Assembly (NCBI GenBank): GCA_000403315.2
Contig: KE159639.1
Location: forward strand, 518,132-582,131
Length of the DNA: 64,000 nt
Direction of reading: 5' to 3'
Source: Lachnospiraceae bacterium A2
Lineage (GTDB): Bacteria > Bacillota > Clostridia > Lachnospirales > Lachnospiraceae
This document shows, in pieces, positions 27,227 to 34,617 of this stretch (its first letter is position 1; the number at the start of each line of letters is the position of its first letter). Position numbers and translations under genes: made by a program. The notes under the pieces are model-generated. The model was given only the letters and a program-made list of their open reading frames with translations. It was not told the DNA's origin and ran no database searches.

Positions 27227-28177
27227 TTAAAACTTTTTCACCAGTTCCACGCACTCCCCCTGGTACCGCAGCCACATGTCAATCCCATCCCCAAAGGTTT
27301 CCGCCCGGACTAAATACCTCCCGTCTTCTTCCCTGGCTATCTCGGCAGTAGGCAGCTTGTCCAGGACAGATTCTATGCTCTGCCCCTGATACCAAAATTC
27401 AATATGCTGCAGCTTCCCGCCGAACATAAACTGAATCCGTTTCCTGTATTCCCCCTCCTCAAAACGGTCTTTGTATGGAAGCTCAAACTTTTCATCCAAC
27501 ACTTCCAGTTCAGAAATGCGGTCAATCCGGTAAATCGTGGGGTACATGTCGTTTGCAACCCGAAATTCTTTTTCCCGGTCTATGTTCTCAATATGCGCCG
27601 CCAGATAAAAATAAAATTCTGAAAACATAATTGCCAGGGGCTTTAATTTCCGTACCACTGGATTTTTTCCCTTTAGCTTCCCATATGTAACTGCAATGTA
27701 TCTCCGTTCATGGATCGCCTTGCCAATTTCCCACATATTCCCGATGAACACTTTTTTATGGTGCAGTTCCATATAATGGCAGCGCTCATTGCCAACCAGC
27801 TCGTCCACCAGTTTCCGGTTTTCCGGCGGGACACAGCAATCCAGCATTTTATCCAGCATCCGCATCATTTCCGGCTTTGTAAAAGCGCGGCTTTCCAGCA
27901 GGATTTTCGTGATTGCCAGCACTTCTTCATTTGTAAATTTCTTTCCATCCAGTAATTTCAGCCGGTAGGCCCGTTCCTCATAATCATACAAAATATCGTT
28001 TTGGATCCCCCCTGCTTCTGCCTTTTGCAAAAATACCCGGATATCCTCAATATCCCGCTGTATGCTTTTTTCATTCACCCCAAAGCGCATGGCTTCTTCC
28101 CGCTTTGAGATGGTTTCCCCCCTTTGCAGGCGTGCATATAAATCTAAAATCCGATATACCTTATCTGTTTTCTCCAT
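27227..28177 (-). CDS. WYL-domain transcriptional regulator
   Basis: Starting at the ATG at 28,177 (MEKTDKVYRILDLYARL) behind AAAGGTGG; a GTG three codons earlier is possible. It is 316 residues. An N-terminal winged helix (about 1-65, SKREEAMRFGVNEKSIQRDIEDI) is followed by the WYL domain (about 140-225; YIAVTYGKLKGKN, IMFSEFYFYLAAHIE, with IYRIDRISELEVLDE) and a WCX-like C-terminal domain. WYL proteins sense small nucleotide or nucleic-acid ligands and some regulate defence operons such as BREX. The gene is over 12 kb from the BREX promoter, so a link is only a possibility. It diverges from the small gene at 28,535. Confidence 0.88.
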   Translation of the reverse strand: MEKTDKVYRILDLYARLQRGETISKREEAMRFGVNEKSIQRDIEDIRVFLQKAEAGGIQNDILYDYEERAYRLKLLDGKKFTNEEVLAITKILLESRAFTKPEMMRMLDKMLDCCVPPENRKLVDELVGNERCHYMELHHKKVFIGNMWEIGKAIHERRYIAVTYGKLKGKNPVVRKLKPLAIMFSEFYFYLAAHIENIDREKEFRVANDMYPTIYRIDRISELEVLDEKFELPYKDRFEEGEYRKRIQFMFGGKLQHIEFWYQGQSIESVLDKLPTAEIAREEDGRYLVRAETFGDGIDMWLRYQGECVELVKKF

Positions 28178-28440
28178 AAAAACCACCTTTCCATCCCTGG
28201 CTATTTTCTCATTGGCAACAAACTATTGCGCCCTGGCACAAGCAGCGCTTATGATATGCTCCATTATATTCTGGAAAGCAGGCAGGTTCAATCCATGTTT
28301 TTCGCTTCATTTCCTCGTTTTTATGGATTTTGCAGCATTATGCACAATTTTCAACTTTGGAATAATTATTATACACCCATTTTTTGTAAATAATATACAA
28401 TTTCTGGACGGAGATTAAAAATCCTTGTGCAGAATCAGCC

Positions 28441-28469
28441 TTGCAGGGCTGGGATAAGCGTGTTAGAAT
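28441..28469 (+). promoter_or_regulatory. Probable promoter of the 79-residue protein gene
   Basis: TTGCAG (28,441-28,446) and TAGAAT (28,464-28,469) are separated by exactly 17 bases, about 65 bases before the ATG at 28,535. The rest of the 28,187-28,534 gap is AT-rich without other recognisable content. Confidence 0.5.
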
Positions 28470-28534
28470 AAAGCCGTTAGATGAAGATGGTTTTAAAACA
28501 TGGTTTGCCGCGTCCGCGGCAGAATGGAGGAAAC

Positions 28535-28774
28535 ATGAAAATTTATAATGTAGAAAATCCAGAAAAATTCCTTGAAGTAATTAAACAATGCAAAGGGACA
28601 GTAGAATTGATTTCCCAGGAGGGGGACCGCCTGAACTTGAAATCCGAACTGACAAAATACCTTGCCATCAGCAAGCTATTTGCAGACAACACTTTGATTA
28701 ATAATATGGAGTTGGTCGCTTCTGACCCAGATGATGTGAAATTCCTAATGCAATATATGATGGAAGGCAGATAA
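28535..28774 (+). CDS. Small conserved hypothetical protein
   Basis: The ATG at 28,535 is chosen over one at 28,481 because it follows GGAGGAAAC. The 79-residue product starts MKIYNVENPEKFLEVIKQCK and contains LISQEGDRLNLKSELTKYLA, a composition typical of a small cytosolic alpha/beta protein. I recall similar short proteins in Lachnospiraceae but no function. A bidirectional terminator follows at 28,817. Confidence 0.7.
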   Translation: MKIYNVENPEKFLEVIKQCKGTVELISQEGDRLNLKSELTKYLAISKLFADNTLINNMELVASDPDDVKFLMQYMMEGR

Positions 28775-28816
28775 TAAGGGCAGGCATGGCTTTTGCCTCA
28801 TTGCTCGCGGGAATAA

Positions 28817-28853
28817 AAATAGATTTGGCATCTCAGTAGTGTGCCAAATCTAT
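28817..28853. terminator. Strong bidirectional terminator
   Basis: AAAATAGATTTGGCA and its exact complement TGCCAAATCTATTTT surround an 11-base loop, with A and T runs on both sides. It separates the convergent genes ending at 28,774 and 28,871. The sequence just before it (CTCATTGCTCGCGGGAATAAAA) also occurs near 54,800. Confidence 0.8.
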
Positions 28854-28870
28854 TTTCCATTTTCCGGTTT

Positions 28871-29056
28871 TTATAAAAAATTATGTTCCAAGTCGGTGAC
28901 TAGCTGCTGCATTTCTGCCTTGGACGACACATTCCTGGCAGCTTCTACTACCTGCTTTTTTTCATCCTCATCCATTTTTGCATAGATAGAAAGCGCTTTT
29001 TCATTAAGGCCTAGCTGGAAGCTCAGGCCGATTGGCATGTCAAACTTATTTTCCAT
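28871..29056 (-). CDS. Small conserved helical protein
   Basis: A 61-residue protein starting MENKFDMPIGLSFQLGLNE, with AAAGGAAGGGGAAC before the ATG. It has the pattern 'PIGL.f.L..N..A...Y..m...eK..vv..A..v.sk.EM...v' seen in a small, functionally unassigned family of Firmicutes proteins. It is alone between the terminator and the spoVA operon. Confidence 0.7.
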   Translation of the reverse strand: MENKFDMPIGLSFQLGLNEKALSIYAKMDEDEKKQVVEAARNVSSKAEMQQLVTDLEHNFL

Positions 29057-29154
29057 AATAGTTCCCCTTCCTTTTATATTTAACGCCGGAGTAATACATA
29101 TAACAGTAGTATAGGCGGGTGGAAAATACTTTATACCTGTCCGGCGGAAATTTT

Positions 29155-29270
29155 TTATCCTACGGCACGCTCCGCAATTTCTTCAAGTATCATTTTTCCT
29201 TTTTTATCAATCTTTCTACGGTTTCTCTTACACTTTTCAACTCTGCTTTTTGTACCGCTTCCCTTACCAT
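29155..29270 (-). pseudogene. Tail fragment of an Rpn/PD-(D/E)XK-type protein
   Basis: From an ATG at 29,270 the frame reads MVREAVQKAELKSVRETVER. After a one-base shift it continues KKGKMILEEIAERAVG. The helical tail with 'KGK.sLEEIAE' is typical of the C-terminus of Rpn-family transposase/nuclease-like proteins in Firmicutes. Only this tail remains, so the identification is tentative. Confidence 0.35.
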
Positions 29271-29273
29271 AGC

Positions 29274-29317
29274 GAAAAGCAGGCCAGCGGATTACCCCGC
29301 CACCCTGCTTTTTATCG
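29274..29317. terminator. Hairpin after spoVAC
   Basis: AAAGCAGG and CCTGCTTT arms enclose a 24-base loop, followed by short T/A runs on either strand. It lies 12 bases downstream of the spoVAC stop and probably ends the sporulation operon. Confidence 0.55.
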
Positions 29318-29328
29318 TTTTATCCCGC

Positions 29329-29808
29329 TTAAAACCATCCAAAATACATGCCTGCCCAATAAACCAGCCCCAGCACCCAGCTTGTAAAAATCCCATACAG
29401 AATCACCGGCCCTGCAATCGTAAAAATCTTGCACCCAATCCCAAAGACCTGCCCTTCTTTCTGGAACTCAATCGCCGGGGCTGCAACAGAGTTGGCAAAC
29501 CCCGTGATAGGGACCAATGCCCCTGCGCCGCCCCAATTGGCAAGGGAAGGATAAATATTAAAGCCAGTCAAAACTACGCTCAGCAGCACAAGGAGCAGGC
29601 TGCACCAACTGCCTGCCGTATCTTTATCCAGCCCAAACGTCCCCGCCGCCACGTTCAGTATCACCTGGCCTACCACGCAGATTGCCCCGCCTGTAATAAA
29701 CGCTTTCAGCATATTTGCCGGAAGGGAGTGGGTGGGCGTCACCTGCTTGACATACTCGTTATATTCCTGGTTCTTCTGTTCCTTCTGCTCCATCGTTTCC
29801 TGCACCAT
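29329..29808 (-). CDS. spoVAC: Stage V sporulation protein AC
   Basis: The ATG at 29,808 is favoured because GAGAGG lies seven bases upstream. The product is 159 residues, with several membrane segments after a polar N-terminus. SpoVAC pattern: YVKQVTPTHSLPANMLKAFI, then GGAICVVGQ, and the conserved GGAGALVPITGFANSVAAPA and EFQKEGQVFGIGCKIF. SpoVAC is a mechanosensitive-like channel component of the spore inner membrane, used for dipicolinic acid movement. It is the last spoVA gene here; spoVAD and spoVAE do not follow. Confidence 0.95.
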   Translation of the reverse strand: MVQETMEQKEQKNQEYNEYVKQVTPTHSLPANMLKAFITGGAICVVGQVILNVAAGTFGLDKDTAGSWCSLLLVLLSVVLTGFNIYPSLANWGGAGALVPITGFANSVAAPAIEFQKEGQVFGIGCKIFTIAGPVILYGIFTSWVLGLVYWAGMYFGWF

Positions 29809-29866
29809 AACCATACCTCTCTTTCTTTTAGTTTTTCATATGTGATCCAGTTTAACCTATCATGCC

Positions 29867-30295
29867 TTACATTTTTTGCATATGGTTTGCATAAAAATAC
29901 AGCGCCCCCAGCGCCTTCCCCAAGGCCATGGACAGCATAATATACCCTAAGCCTGCCTTTATCCCGAAACGCCGGAACATAATGGGAAATGTATTCAGGA
30001 TTTCCGCCAATGCTACTGCCAGGCATCCGGTAAACACCCCGGCGGACAAGCCAAACAGGACGACAGCCCAAATCCCTAACGGCACATGCAAGGAAAATAT
30101 GGAAAAAACATTCCCCGCCACCCCGCCTAAAATAACTGCATTTTCATAGGCAATAATATCTGCCGCAGTACGGCTTTTCCCAATAATCCTGGGCACAACC
30201 CCAATGGAAATAATAAAGCTGAACACGCCTGCTGAGACGGCGGAACCGCTGGCAAAGCCGATAACCCCCAAAAAAACCTGTTTAATCCACATCAT
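29867..30295 (-). CDS. spoVAB: Stage V sporulation protein AB
   Basis: The ATG at 30,295 follows AAAGGA and overlaps the spoVAA stop by about 14 bases; the upstream extension of the frame lies inside spoVAA. The 142-residue product has four to five membrane segments, beginning MMWIKQVFLGVIGFASGSAV. GLSAGVFTGCLAVALAEILN and FRRFGIKAGLGYIMLSMALG are typical SpoVAB segments. Part of the spore dipicolinate transport machinery. Confidence 0.92.
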   Translation of the reverse strand: MMWIKQVFLGVIGFASGSAVSAGVFSFIISIGVVPRIIGKSRTAADIIAYENAVILGGVAGNVFSIFSLHVPLGIWAVVLFGLSAGVFTGCLAVALAEILNTFPIMFRRFGIKAGLGYIMLSMALGKALGALYFYANHMQKM

Positions 30296-30923
30296 TGCTG
30301 GTTCCTTTTCTTCCACAATTTTCAATGAACGTGGCGTCCACGTCCTTTTCATACGTGCGCATTTCCACTTGGATGGGGGTTGGGTCATGGGTGATTTTCT
30401 TGTGCCCCATATGGTTGAAAAATATCATAATCCCAAGGAACAGCCCAATAGAATAGCAGATTTCCAGCACTGTGAACCCGCTGGATTCCGTACCCATCAC
30501 CTGCTGGTAAAAATCTGCAAATACTTCCCCCACGCCCACGTCGTTGTTGAAGGTCATAATAGTAAAAGCCGAGCCGAAAAAAATCAGTACGCACAAGATT
30601 GCCGTTTTTAAATACAGCAGCCATTTTGGCTCCTGCTTTGGCTCATACTCCAGCACGAAATCCTTTTCCCCAATATTCTCAATATCCACGTTTGGAAATT
30701 CCTGCCCGATCAGCTCAATGATTTTCAGGACAGAAAACACTTCCACCTGCTTTTTCTTCCTGCTCTGGTTCGCTGGGGTATGGAACTGGTACACTTTCAT
30801 CTGCTTTAGCTTATTTAGCAGCGGGCGGTTGGTGGAAGTGATTTTTGCCACGTCTTTGAGCACCACGGAAGGTTCCCGGACAAGGACATTCTGCTCTATT
30901 TTCAAGTAAACTGTATCTGCCAT
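30282..30923 (-). CDS. spoVAA: Stage V sporulation protein AA
   Basis: A 213-residue protein with GGAGGGCAT before the ATG. The N-terminal soluble domain (VYLKIEQNVLVREPSVVLKD, LGLQ-like QVEVFSVLKIIELIGQEFPN) is followed by two membrane segments (about 105-130 and 150-175). The domain order is that of SpoVAA. It overlaps the preceding small membrane protein gene by about 20 bases and spoVAB at its end, so translation is coupled. Confidence 0.92.
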   Translation of the reverse strand: MADTVYLKIEQNVLVREPSVVLKDVAKITSTNRPLLNKLKQMKVYQFHTPANQSRKKKQVEVFSVLKIIELIGQEFPNVDIENIGEKDFVLEYEPKQEPKWLLYLKTAILCVLIFFGSAFTIMTFNNDVGVGEVFADFYQQVMGTESSGFTVLEICYSIGLFLGIMIFFNHMGHKKITHDPTPIQVEMRTYEKDVDATFIENCGRKGTSNDVD

Positions 30924-31144
30924 ATGCCCTCCGTCTTACGCCCGTTTCCCATTGCAGGGCTACAAAGAATTTGCTTTTCTTCTGCTGCTTCCTCTTTTGG
31001 CTGCACATTCCATACCAAAGTCCCCTCTGTCACAGTAGTCTTTTTTTCCACAACATTCACATAATAGAAAATGCCCCCTGCTATGGTAAGGACTATGGCT
31101 GCCAAAAGGAAAATCCGGTAAATTGTACTATGGCTACGGTTCAT
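30902..31144 (-). CDS. Small single-pass membrane protein in the sigF-spoVA operon
   Basis: The ATG at 31,144 (MNRSHSTIYRIFLLAAIVL) gives 80 residues with one N-terminal membrane helix, followed by a polar, glutamate-rich tail. AAAAAGGATG lies upstream. It sits 82 bases after sigF and overlaps spoVAA. No family is recognised; position suggests a forespore membrane protein co-expressed with SpoVA. Confidence 0.6.
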   Translation of the reverse strand: MNRSHSTIYRIFLLAAIVLTIAGGIFYYVNVVEKKTTVTEGTLVWNVQPKEEAAEEKQILCSPAMGNGRKTEGIWQIQFT

Positions 31145-31226
31145 ATTCTCACATCCTTTTTCCATCTTTGGAAGTAGTATGCCATCCTAGCCAAAATTTA
31201 TTCAAAATTTTAAAACAGGTATAAAT

Positions 31227-32036
31227 TCACCTCACCTGGCTCCGCATCCGCAGCAAAATCCGTTTTTCCAGCCTGCTTACCTGCACCTGGCTAATGCCAA
31301 GTTCCCCTGCCACCTGCATTTGGGTCTTTTCCCCGAAATACCGCAGTTCAATCAGCCTGCGTTCCAGTTCCCCCAGTTCCGCCATAAGCTGCTCTAACAG
31401 CATATGGTTTAACAGCGCTTCATGGCTGTCCTTTTCCTGGGGCAGCCGGTCTGCAAGGCAGGTTTCCTTTCCATCCCCAGGCGCGTAAGCTTTATTGAGG
31501 GATTCCACCTCCCCGTTTGCTTCCAACGCCATAACGATTTCTTCCCTGGGGAACCCCGTTTCTTCCGAGATTTCCTGCAGCGTAGGCTCCCGGCCAAGGC
31601 TCCGCTGTAATTTTTCCCTTGCCTGTTTTACCTTTGCGCCATTTTCTTTCAGGCTCCTGCTGACCTTAATCATCCCGTCGTCCCGCAGGAACCGCTTAAT
31701 TTCACCGGTAATCATAGGTACGGCATACGTCGAGAATTTCACATCGTAAGATAAATTAAATTTATCAATGGCCTTCATCAGCCCTATGCTGCCTACCTGG
31801 AAAAGTTCTTCCAGTTCATAGCCCCGGTTGGCAAACCGATGGACGATGCTCCAGACCAGCCCCATATTTTTCTGCACCATTTTGTCCCTTGCCGCTTTAT
31901 TTCCCTGATGGGCTGCTGCCAGCAATTCCCAGACATCTTCCTTTTTCCTTTCCCCTTCCCTGGGTTCCTCCTGCCCGTATTCCCCTGCTGTTTTTTCTCT
32001 ATATGTACATTCCTCCTTACTTGCCTGCCCTTCCAC
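31227..32036 (-). CDS. sigF: Forespore RNA polymerase sigma factor SigF
   Basis: A 269-residue sigma-70 family protein, read from a GTG at 32,036 since no ATG is available upstream of the conserved region. Region 2 (VWSIVHRFANRGYELEELFQ, GSIGLMKAIDKFNLSYDVKF, STYAVPMITGEIKRFLRDDG), region 3 (VSRSLKENGAKVKQAREKL) and region 4 (ERRLIELRYFGEKTQMQVAG then ELGISQVQVSRLEKRIL) are all present. It is encoded third in spoIIAA-spoIIAB-sigF. It directs early forespore transcription and is held inactive by SpoIIAB. Confidence 0.96.
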   Translation of the reverse strand: MEGQASKEECTYREKTAGEYGQEEPREGERKKEDVWELLAAAHQGNKAARDKMVQKNMGLVWSIVHRFANRGYELEELFQVGSIGLMKAIDKFNLSYDVKFSTYAVPMITGEIKRFLRDDGMIKVSRSLKENGAKVKQAREKLQRSLGREPTLQEISEETGFPREEIVMALEANGEVESLNKAYAPGDGKETCLADRLPQEKDSHEALLNHMLLEQLMAELGELERRLIELRYFGEKTQMQVAGELGISQVQVSRLEKRILLRMRSQVR

Positions 32037-32114
32037 GCTCTCACCCTTTCCCTGATGCTATGTACGCATATTTCCTATCCCATTCGCCGATGCTGCACAC
32101 ACTGCCGCATCCTG

Positions 32115-32525
32115 CTACCCTTTCCCAATCGTTTTGCGCATAGTGATGCATGTCCCTTTCCCAGGCTCGGAAATCACTTCCACTTCGTCCATAAAGGCTT
32201 CCATAAAGGCGAATCCCATGCCGGAGCGTTCCAGTTCCGGCTTTGTGGTAAATAAAGGCTCCCTTGCCTGCTCAATGTCCCGGATCCCCCTGCCTGTGTC
32301 TACCACGGAAATTTCCACCTGCTGGCCCTCCGTTGCGCACTGAATCCAGATGCTGCCCTCCTTCTGCTCATATCCGTGGATAATGCAGTTGGTAACTGCC
32401 TCACTGACTGCCGTCTTGATATCTGCAAGCTCGTCCACGGTGGGGTTCAGTTCCGCTACAAACGCCCCCACAGTCACCCTCGCAAAGCCCTCGTTGGAAG
32501 ATGACGCCAGAAATTCCATCTTCAT
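32115..32525 (-). CDS. spoIIAB: Anti-sigma F factor/serine kinase SpoIIAB
   Basis: The ATG at 32,525 follows AAAGGA by five bases and is one base after the spoIIAA stop, giving 136 residues. It is a GHKL-fold kinase with N-box [19 protein letters not shown] and DTGRGIRD for ATP/Mg binding, plus [17 protein letters not shown]. It binds SigF and phosphorylates SpoIIAA. Confidence 0.95.
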   Translation of the reverse strand: MKMEFLASSSNEGFARVTVGAFVAELNPTVDELADIKTAVSEAVTNCIIHGYEQKEGSIWIQCATEGQQVEISVVDTGRGIRDIEQAREPLFTTKPELERSGMGFAFMEAFMDEVEVISEPGKGTCITMRKTIGKG

Positions 32526-32526
32526 C

Positions 32527-32886
32527 TCATTCCTTTTCTGTTCCATCAAAATCACCCATTCCTTTCCCTTCTGTTTCTTCCTGCTCCACTTCAATTATTT
32601 TCTGCAAACCGGACAGCTTAAAAATCCGCCGTATCTGCCCGTTTAAATTGACCGCCCTTACATACCCTCCGGAAAAACGCACATTTTTGCACCTTCCTAT
32701 CACAACCCCAATGCCAGAGCTGTCCATAAAACGGGTATCGGCAAAGTCAAATACCAGGCTGCGCACAGGATATTGCAGAATCAGCCCGTCCGCTTCCTCC
32801 TTTAAAATTTCTGCCTGATGGTGGTCCAGTTCTTCCGGCATCCTGACAATCAGGCATCCATATTCCTTTTCAAATCTGTGTTCCAT
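32527..32886 (-). CDS. spoIIAA: Anti-anti-sigma factor SpoIIAA
   Basis: The ATG at 32,886 is chosen (AAAGG nine bases upstream); alternative starts lie at 32,895 and a GTG at 32,904. The 119-residue STAS-domain protein has [20 protein letters not shown] around residue 46-64; a serine in DSSG is the phosphorylation site. It opens the operon. A dispersed repeat begins only 30 bases upstream of the start, squeezing the promoter. Confidence 0.94.
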   Translation of the reverse strand: MEHRFEKEYGCLIVRMPEELDHHQAEILKEEADGLILQYPVRSLVFDFADTRFMDSSGIGVVIGRCKNVRFSGGYVRAVNLNGQIRRIFKLSGLQKIIEVEQEETEGKGMGDFDGTEKE

Positions 32887-32915
32887 CCTCTCCATCCTTT
32901 CCACATATTATATCT

Positions 32916-33087
32916 TAGAACAAAGTGGGCAAGCCCACTTCAGCTCCCCTATCCCCCCACTCATGAGGGGGCTTGGACACTTTGCTGCGCCGAGCACGGT
33001 CGCTTTAGCGACATAATTCCCCTCGTGCGAGTGCGCATCCTTGCGGAGCATTTTGCTTTATAGGATGCAATTTCCTATAAAGCAAAA
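32916..33087. repeat. Dispersed repeat R1, copy A
   Basis: Starts with GAACAAAGTGGGCAAGCCCA, contains CACTCATGAGGGGGCTTGGA and a GAGCACGGTCGCTTTAGCGA segment, and ends with the module CATCCTTGCGGAGCATTTTG and a TTTATAGGA...TCCTATAAA hairpin. Related copies: 40,855-41,012, 53,217-53,410 and 54,815-54,990. Internal palindromes suggest folded RNA or a MITE-like element. Confidence 0.8.
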
Positions 33088-33113
33088 AAGACGCCACACT
33101 ATCATGACGTCTT
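33086..33113 (-). terminator. Intrinsic terminator after the TPR gene
   Basis: On the minus strand AAAAGACG pairs with CGTCTTTT and runs into TTTTTT. It lies about 25 bases beyond the stop at 33,139 and overlaps the end of repeat R1 copy A. Confidence 0.65.
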
Positions 33114-33138
33114 TTGTATCTTATTCCCTATGAAATTC

Positions 33139-34458
33139 CTACTGCGGCGGCTGCTGCGCTGCCATTTCATCCAAATATTGCTGCGACCTTCTGGCCCTTG
33201 ATGTCCCAGGATGGAGTTCCACCATCCTCTGGTAATACTTCTGGGCATTTGCCATATCCCCGGTCTGCCGGTAGGATTGGGCCAGGTAATAAATGGCATA
33301 CCCATCATTGTAATCTTCCTCTACCTGCACCACTTTTTCCAGCCCGGTAATTGCCTCCGGGAACCGGTTCCCATTGTAATCCGCTTCCGCCTGGGCGTAA
33401 ACTGCTATGATATACTGCTCATTTACCTGTGTATTCAGGGATTCATAAATTACCTTCGCCTGCCCCCCTAACAATTCCGGGTCTACATTGACAATCGTAT
33501 CCCCTGCTAACTGGACATTCTGCTGGGCAAATGCATCATACGCCACGATAAGCTGCTCATAATTATTTATGGTCTTCTGTGTATCTTCCGTGTCTTTTTC
33601 CTGGTCTTTCAGCTTTTTATTCAGGGCGTCTATCTGGCTTTCCAAGCTTTTCACTTCTTGGTTACGGGTAGCAAGGGAATCATTTGCTTCCAGCTCTGCC
33701 CGCTTTGCGTCAGAAACTGCATTCTGCCGGATGCCCGGAATCACCAAAAACCATGTAATCATTACCCCAATCCCCACGCCGATAATCAGGTTTAAGATTG
33801 TCATAATGGCAGAATTGTCTTTATAGTTGGTGGGCTGGATAATGGTTTCATTTCCGCTCTGGTAGGAAGCAGCCTTTTCCTTCTTTTCCTTCCGCGCGCC
33901 GGAGTCTTCCTGAAGCAGGCGGTCAGCTTCCCGCAGGTACCGGAGGGTTGTAATATTGTTGGTATCAATCTCCACGGCTTCCCGGAGTACCTTCCGCGCC
34001 TGTGAGTATTGCTTTTCTTCCATATAAAGCAATGCCAGAAGCTGGTAGCCTTTCACCAGCCCCGGGTTCATGGAAAGCACTTTTTTCAGTTGGATAATTG
34101 CCAAATCCTTGCTGTCCTGCTGGCAGTAAACCAACGCCTGGTTATACTTCTTGATGGTCTGGTTCACCGCATTTAGCTGGGAACGGTTGGACTGTATTTC
34201 TTCCAGATACTTTTCCGCCGGGTTATGGTCAGGGTTCAGGCTGCGGCTGAGCACCCACTCGCTTAAAGCGTCCACCACCTCGCCTGTTTCATAGTAAATC
34301 AGCCCCAGCAGGTTCCGCGCCTGTGTATTCGCCTTGTTGAAACGCAGGCTTTTTTTCAGCGACTGGATGGCGCCGGACAAATCACGCACCTTGGCCTTTT
34401 CCAACCCGTCGTTGTACAGGGCATTGGAAATATTTATAATCTTACTATATGAATCCAT
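33139..34458 (-). CDS. Tetratricopeptide-repeat membrane protein
   Basis: A 439-residue protein. TPR units occupy about residues 1-180 (for example LLGLIYYETGEVVDALSEW and LLALLYMEEKQYSQARKVLR). A linker with a lysine/glutamate patch follows, then one membrane helix (about 218-240, LNLIIGVGIGVMITWFLVIP), a coiled coil (about 250-300) and more TPR units (about 345-425, YIAVYAQAEADYNG and YAIYYLAQSYRQTGDMANAQ). Thus TPRs flank both sides of the membrane. It is a scaffold by architecture; partners unknown. It ends in a QPPQ tail and is followed by a terminator. The 47-residue gene and folC are immediately upstream on the same strand. Confidence 0.85.
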   Translation of the reverse strand: MDSYSKIINISNALYNDGLEKAKVRDLSGAIQSLKKSLRFNKANTQARNLLGLIYYETGEVVDALSEWVLSRSLNPDHNPAEKYLEEIQSNRSQLNAVNQTIKKYNQALVYCQQDSKDLAIIQLKKVLSMNPGLVKGYQLLALLYMEEKQYSQARKVLREAVEIDTNNITTLRYLREADRLLQEDSGARKEKKEKAASYQSGNETIIQPTNYKDNSAIMTILNLIIGVGIGVMITWFLVIPGIRQNAVSDAKRAELEANDSLATRNQEVKSLESQIDALNKKLKDQEKDTEDTQKTINNYEQLIVAYDAFAQQNVQLAGDTIVNVDPELLGGQAKVIYESLNTQVNEQYIIAVYAQAEADYNGNRFPEAITGLEKVVQVEEDYNDGYAIYYLAQSYRQTGDMANAQKYYQRMVELHPGTSRARRSQQYLDEMAAQQPPQ

Positions 34459-34473
34459 ATCATTCCTTCTTTC

Positions 34474-34617
34474 CTATCTCTGCTGCCTTGCTTCTTTGAT
34501 AATTTCCTGCATAATGTCTGTCATGTCAGTTAAATCCCGGTCATATATGGCATCCTCAGCTTCTTCCACTTCAAGGCTGGGCTTAAATTTCTTCAATTCT
34601 TCTTCAAAATTAATCAT
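34474..34617 (-). CDS. 47-residue acidic protein between folC and the TPR gene
   Basis: ATG at 34,617, with GGAGG upstream, overlapping the last bases of folC; stop at 34,474. The product begins MINFEEELKKFKPSLEVEEA and ends IIKEARQQR. It is short, acidic and helical. Overlap with folC, a good ribosome site and its position in an operon make it a likely real gene. Confidence 0.65.
   Translation of the reverse strand: MINFEEELKKFKPSLEVEEAEDAIYDRDLTDMTDIMQEIIKEARQQR

Noticed and set aside
29119..29940. Long plus-strand open frame (273 codons) opposite spoVAC and spoVAB
   Set aside because: The minus strand carries clear SpoVAC and SpoVAB membrane proteins; the plus reading has no recognisable domain or ribosome site.
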